Shown piece after piece: positions 35,748-38,889 of a DNA stretch of 38,889 nucleotides. Every line of letters begins with the position of its first letter. Positions within the stretch are counted from its first letter, which is position 1. A model generated the notes under the pieces. That model was not told where the DNA came from, did not search any database, and saw only the letters and a program-made list of their open reading frames with translations. The stretch covers positions 1 through 38,889 of the forward strand of contig JAJPJI010000028.1 of the NCBI GenBank assembly GCA_021324305.1. The letters run 5' to 3'. The DNA is from Gammaproteobacteria bacterium. GTDB lineage: Bacteria > Pseudomonadota > Gammaproteobacteria > DSM-16500. Position numbers and translations under genes: made by a program.

Positions 35748-37610
35748 ATGCTGAATACACGTATTGTTCCTGATATCGATACCAGCAAAAATATAATAAT
35801 TAACAATGCTGATGAACTAATCAATATTCTTTGTTTTCGTTTCCTGGCAAATATTACACCGTTTATACCAGAGGAATTAATAGATCAAGATCCCTTCAAA
35901 CCATTTTTTACAAAACAATATGAAGGCCGAAAATATCAAGATCTGGCAACGTATCGAGCAAGTGGGGCTTATGGAAATTTTTACACAAAAGTCATGTTGG
36001 CACTCGAAGATTTTTTTGAAGAAAAGCTTGAGGAGCTACGCGGTTATGAAGGTGATACAGAATCGATTAAGGAATGGAAACAAAAATATAAACCGCTATT
36101 AGATGCTATTTTTGCCAATCAAAATGAAGCACTTGAAATCACCGCAGATTTTATCAAGGATTCTACAACTACAAAGTCACGCTCCAAACTGAAAAAAGAC
36201 ATCGAGAAAAAGCTTTCGATATCAGGGAAAGCAATCAATGAGACAACCGCACTGGATGTCGACTCCTGGACGGGTGCGGTAAAAAAATACACTAGCAGTG
36301 ATGTTAAGCCGTTAACTGTCACAAGCTTGCATACGGTGCGTGAATATGAATACAAAAATAATGCAGATTTACCTGTAGAATATCGTATTGGTACGCAAGG
36401 GGAATATCACAAGGGCTTGCCGCGTGTAAACCCTCTCTTTGAAGCATGGGCGAAAGTTAATGCACCAGATACCCTGGGTGCAGATGAAATTTTCCATGTT
36501 TACATTAATAACCTGCCTACTACAAAAGGCAAAAAACTTGAGACCAATCTGACTGCAGAGCTACACAAGGCAGAAGCAAGAAACCCTCATGTGGCGGTTA
36601 TTACGCTGCCTGCCAATCGCTGGCTGCTGAGTCAGGATGAAATCAAGGAACATGCCCCGCTTAGCTCTAAGGACTTGAATCGTAATCTAATAAATATTGT
36701 CCGTATTCTGGCCGATGAAACAAAAGGCGAAGAATACGATTTTAAAATGAGTGCTAATGTAAGAAAAAAATTGTATGGCGCAGACAATCGTCAATTCAAG
36801 GATGATGTCCTTGAACTGTTGAAAAAAAGTTTTAAAGATACTTTGGGTGTTGATATCGATGTTGATGTAGAGCTTGACGAGCAGGGTAAAATTCAAAAAA
36901 TTAATGTTGATAACAAGGGTGCTCAAATTTCTGGCGCACAATTACAGGCAGCCTATTTTCATTTTATCAAATTTGAATTTACCAATTACATCCTGGAAAC
37001 ACTCAAGCCAAAAAGCTTTAATATGTCTTGTTTTGATGCCATTGACAGAGGCGGCGCCTCTTCTGCGTATTACAATCTTGTCAAATCCATTGAATTGGAT
37101 AACCCTATGACTCAAGATGAATTCAATCGCGCCCTGCATGCGGCGCCAACCATGGTAAAAGGACGCCCGATGAATCATCAAATTGACATGTTATGGAATA
37201 CGATTGATGCGTATGTGACGAAAAATCAAAAAACAAAAGATATACCCGATTGGCTAAATGAATGGCGTTATGTCCATGCTCCCAAGGAAAGTAAACAATA
37301 CAAGGAACCATTGTATGTATTACACCGTTATTTATTTGAACTGCAAGATCGTAAGGAAGAAAGAAAATCATTTTTATTTATCCCGGGCGGAATAGACAAA
37401 ACAACAAAAATCACCGCTGCACAGCTGCTTCTTGATGCGATCAAGTCCAAACCTAAAAAATCTCTTAATGAGAATACATTAACGGAGCAACAGTATGCTG
37501 CTTTGCATGATGGCGATTTAGGCAAGATTTACAAGTTGTGCAAACAAAAAAAATTATTATCGGTGGTGCCAATAACACATGGAAAAAGTCTTGTTCATAG
37601 GCAACAATGA
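35748..37610 (+). CDS. CX5R-motif protein of unknown family, candidate effector
   Basis: The ATG has a strong GAGGAG 7 bases upstream. The 620-residue product is soluble, hydrophilic and rich in Lys and Asn, without signal peptide or membrane helices. Its most distinctive motif is SCFDAIDRGGASSAYYN, in which Cys428 and Arg434 form a CX5R P-loop like those of protein tyrosine and phosphoinositide phosphatases; Asp and Gly residues around it resemble lipid-phosphatase loops. Two other landmarks are WRYVHAP (about 507-513) and RKSFLFIPGGIDKTTKITAA (about 538-557). I cannot name a family. Relative to mutS and rluB the gene is clearly AT-rich. Between a possible -10 (TATAAT, near 35694) and the ribosome-binding site is a small hairpin ATCGCT-TT-AGCGAT. 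Catalysis and translocation are inferences. Confidence 0.65.
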   Translation: MLNTRIVPDIDTSKNIIINNADELINILCFRFLANITPFIPEELIDQDPFKPFFTKQYEGRKYQDLATYRASGAYGNFYTKVMLALEDFFEEKLEELRGYEGDTESIKEWKQKYKPLLDAIFANQNEALEITADFIKDSTTTKSRSKLKKDIEKKLSISGKAINETTALDVDSWTGAVKKYTSSDVKPLTVTSLHTVREYEYKNNADLPVEYRIGTQGEYHKGLPRVNPLFEAWAKVNAPDTLGADEIFHVYINNLPTTKGKKLETNLTAELHKAEARNPHVAVITLPANRWLLSQDEIKEHAPLSSKDLNRNLINIVRILADETKGEEYDFKMSANVRKKLYGADNRQFKDDVLELLKKSFKDTLGVDIDVDVELDEQGKIQKINVDNKGAQISGAQLQAAYFHFIKFEFTNYILETLKPKSFNMSCFDAIDRGGASSAYYNLVKSIELDNPMTQDEFNRALHAAPTMVKGRPMNHQIDMLWNTIDAYVTKNQKTKDIPDWLNEWRYVHAPKESKQYKEPLYVLHRYLFELQDRKEERKSFLFIPGGIDKTTKITAAQLLLDAIKSKPKKSLNENTLTEQQYAALHDGDLGKIYKLCKQKKLLSVVPITHGKSLVHRQQ

Positions 37611-37626
37611 TTCTCTTGCAAGGGAG

Positions 37627-38376
37627 TCATTTCTCCTGTGGAATTTGTCCCAGGAAACTTTCCAGGTCTGCCACCTGATCTTCATGCAGCTCAATATGCT
37701 GGCCGCGGCGCAAGCCGGCGGGCAAATACACATTTCCGAACCGGATCCGAATAAGCCTGCTCACGGTAAAGCCAAGTGCTTCCCAGAGACGGCGGACCAG
37801 GCGGTTGCGTCCTTCCTTGACAGTGACGTGATACCAGTGGTTTGAACCGCTGCCGCCGGCATCGATTATTTGATCAAACCGGGCCATGCCGTCTTCGAGG
37901 TGTACGCCTTTTTGCAGTCTGCCGATGATTTCCGGCGTGACATCGCCGCGTACGCGCACAGCATACTCGCGCTCAATTTCCGAACTGGGATGCATGAGGC
38001 GATTGGCGAGTTCGCCATCGTTGGTAATCAGTAATAATCCCGATGTATTGAAATCCAGCCGGCCGACGCAAATCCAGCGGCTGTTACGAATGATGGGGAG
38101 GCGTTCAAAAATGGTTGGACGTCCTTCAGGGTCATGCCGGGTACACATTTCACCTTCGGGCTTGTGATAAAGAAGAACACGACTTTTCTGGTTTTTACTC
38201 CTGATCAGTTTGATTTCCCGGCCATCGACACACACCTTGTCGTGATAAGTCATGCGATCACCAATGGTAGCGACTCTGCCGTTAACAGTGATTCGGCCTT
38301 CCTGTATCCAGGTTTCAACTTGCCGGCGTGAACCGACACCCGCATTGGCTAATATTTTCTGAATTTTTTCGGACAT
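37627..38376 (-). CDS. rluB: 23S rRNA pseudouridine synthase RluB-type
   Basis: The 249-residue protein has an N-terminal S4 RNA-binding domain (about 1-60; QKILANAGVGSRRQVETWI) and an RsuA/RluB catalytic domain with CVGRLDFNTSGLLL, where Asp108 is the catalytic aspartate. LANRLMHPSSEIEREYAVRV and KEGRNRLVRRLWEALGFTVS follow the RluB pattern closely. E. coli RluB makes pseudouridine 2605 in 23S rRNA. RluB is preferred over RsuA or RluE/F by these motifs, but the exact target is inferred. The C-terminus is short compared with E. coli, lacking the long basic tail. It converges with the CX5R gene across 16 bases. Confidence 0.92.
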   Translation of the reverse strand: MSEKIQKILANAGVGSRRQVETWIQEGRITVNGRVATIGDRMTYHDKVCVDGREIKLIRSKNQKSRVLLYHKPEGEMCTRHDPEGRPTIFERLPIIRNSRWICVGRLDFNTSGLLLITNDGELANRLMHPSSEIEREYAVRVRGDVTPEIIGRLQKGVHLEDGMARFDQIIDAGGSGSNHWYHVTVKEGRNRLVRRLWEALGFTVSRLIRIRFGNVYLPAGLRRGQHIELHEDQVADLESFLGQIPQEK

Positions 38377-38540
38377 GTATACTGCTCAGTTTTATCTATG
38401 ATGAAATGTAAATTAGCTGTTTAATGTTTACTTGCTTTTTATACCCCGGATTTACTGCCATTGCGCCTAAACTTAACCTACCGTTCCCTTAACCTTAACA
38501 TGTCATTGTGTCATTGTCTGAATTACTTATTGTCATTCCT

Positions 38541-38670
38541 GAGTTACTTACTGTTTCCCGAGTTACTGTTTCCCGAGTTACTTGCTGTTCCCCGACTTAC
38601 TGTTTCCCGAGTTACTTGCTGTTCCCCGAGTTACTGTTTCCCGAGTTACTGTTTCCCGAGTTACTTGCTG
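38541..38670. repeat. interleaved 15/19-bp tandem repeat
   Basis: Units GAGTTACTGTTTCCC (15 bases) and GAGTTACTTGCTGTTCCCC (19 bases) alternate from 38541: lengths 19, 15, 19, 15, 19, 15, 15, then a last unit running into a palindromic repeat. The longer unit differs chiefly by a 4-base insertion. No coding gene is supported here. Confidence 0.85.
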
Positions 38671-38804
38671 TCATTCCCGCGAAGGCGGGAATCCATATGA
38701 AAATCTTACTATATCCATACTCAAACGCACGCTTTATCTTTGCTGGTTGTTTACCAGGCTAAGGTGTTTTATAAGCCTGGATTCCCGCCTTCGCGGGAAT
38801 GACA
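38669..38804. repeat. inverted pair of TCATTCCCGCG palindromes
   Basis: TGTCATTCCCGCGAAGGCGG followed by GAATCCA at 38669-38695 is mirrored by GGATTCCCGCCTTCGCGGGA followed by ATGACA at 38779-38804. About 83 bases of unrelated sequence lie between, giving a REP-pair or small MITE layout. Confidence 0.75.
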
Positions 38805-38889
38805 GCACTGTTCTCTGGCTCCCGCCTTCGCGGGAATGACAGCACTGTTCTCTGGCTCCCGCCTTCGCGGGAATGACAGCACTGTTCTC
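38784..38889. repeat. 37-bp tandem repeat reaching the window edge
   Basis: CCCGCCTTCGCGGGAATGAC followed by AGCACTGTTCTCTGGCT repeats at 38784, 38821 and 38858 with exact 37-base period and is cut by the window end. It is an expansion of one end of the preceding palindrome pair. Confidence 0.88.

Overview
The window looks like chromosomal DNA from a host-associated gammaproteobacterium, most likely of the order Legionellales (a Coxiella, Aquicella or Legionella relative). The backbone order mutS - pncC - recA - recX - alaS - lysC - csrA - tRNA-Ser(GCU) - tRNA-Arg(ACG) is the classic gammaproteobacterial recA neighbourhood; E. coli has the same order without lysC. Around and inside it sit long, partly AT-rich genes with eukaryote-like or host-directed features: a CX5R phosphoinositide-phosphatase-like protein, an ankyrin protein with a YopT-like Cys/His/Asp arrangement, a second CX5R protein, and a membrane protein behind a perfect PmrA-type direct repeat. 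Together these suggest a Dot/Icm (type IVB) effector repertoire. No secretion genes lie in the window, so secretion is inferred.

Layout. 1-1676: minus-strand SPFH/band-7 gene cut by the left edge. 1879-4584: large DUF2339 membrane protein. 4731-8018: CX5R lipid phosphatase candidate. 8019-10176: two minus-strand genes (small conserved protein; methyltransferase with a long unknown C-terminus). 10431-14056: pilT, a Bcr/CflA-type MFS transporter and a serine beta-lactamase-fold protein whose SxxK motif is lost. 14287-16629: ankyrin/cysteine-protease-like protein. 16695-16929: tRNA-Arg(UCG) with mirrored tRNA-end debris and a terminator. 17139-21401: lhr helicase. 21605-23221: polytopic GT-C-like protein. 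23416-24021: repeat, IS5-family transposase remnant, second mirrored tRNA fragment plus terminator, tRNA-Arg(ACG), tRNA-Ser(GCU). 24055-30625: csrA, lysC, alaS, recX and recA, all minus, with a 54-bp tandem array between alaS and recX. 30626-31075: palindromic repeat and PmrA-like box. 31076-32260: unknown membrane protein inserted between recA and pncC. 32332-35490: pncC and mutS, divergent. 35748-37610: second CX5R protein. 37627-38376: rluB. 38377-38889: dense short repeats running off the right edge.

How it fits together. The housekeeping genes serve DNA repair (mutS, recA, recX, lhr), translation (alaS, tRNAs, rluB), aspartate-family amino acids (lysC), NAD salvage (pncC) and global post-transcriptional control (csrA). 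The accessory genes look like host-interaction proteins. The strongest leads are the CTTAAG-N5-CTTAAG box ahead of the 394-residue membrane protein, the ankyrin/YopT-like fusion, the two different CX5R proteins, the catalytically dead beta-lactamase homologue, and the pair of mirrored tRNA-Arg/terminator modules that flank lhr as about 158-bp direct repeats. Family calls come from recognised motifs only; no database search was run.
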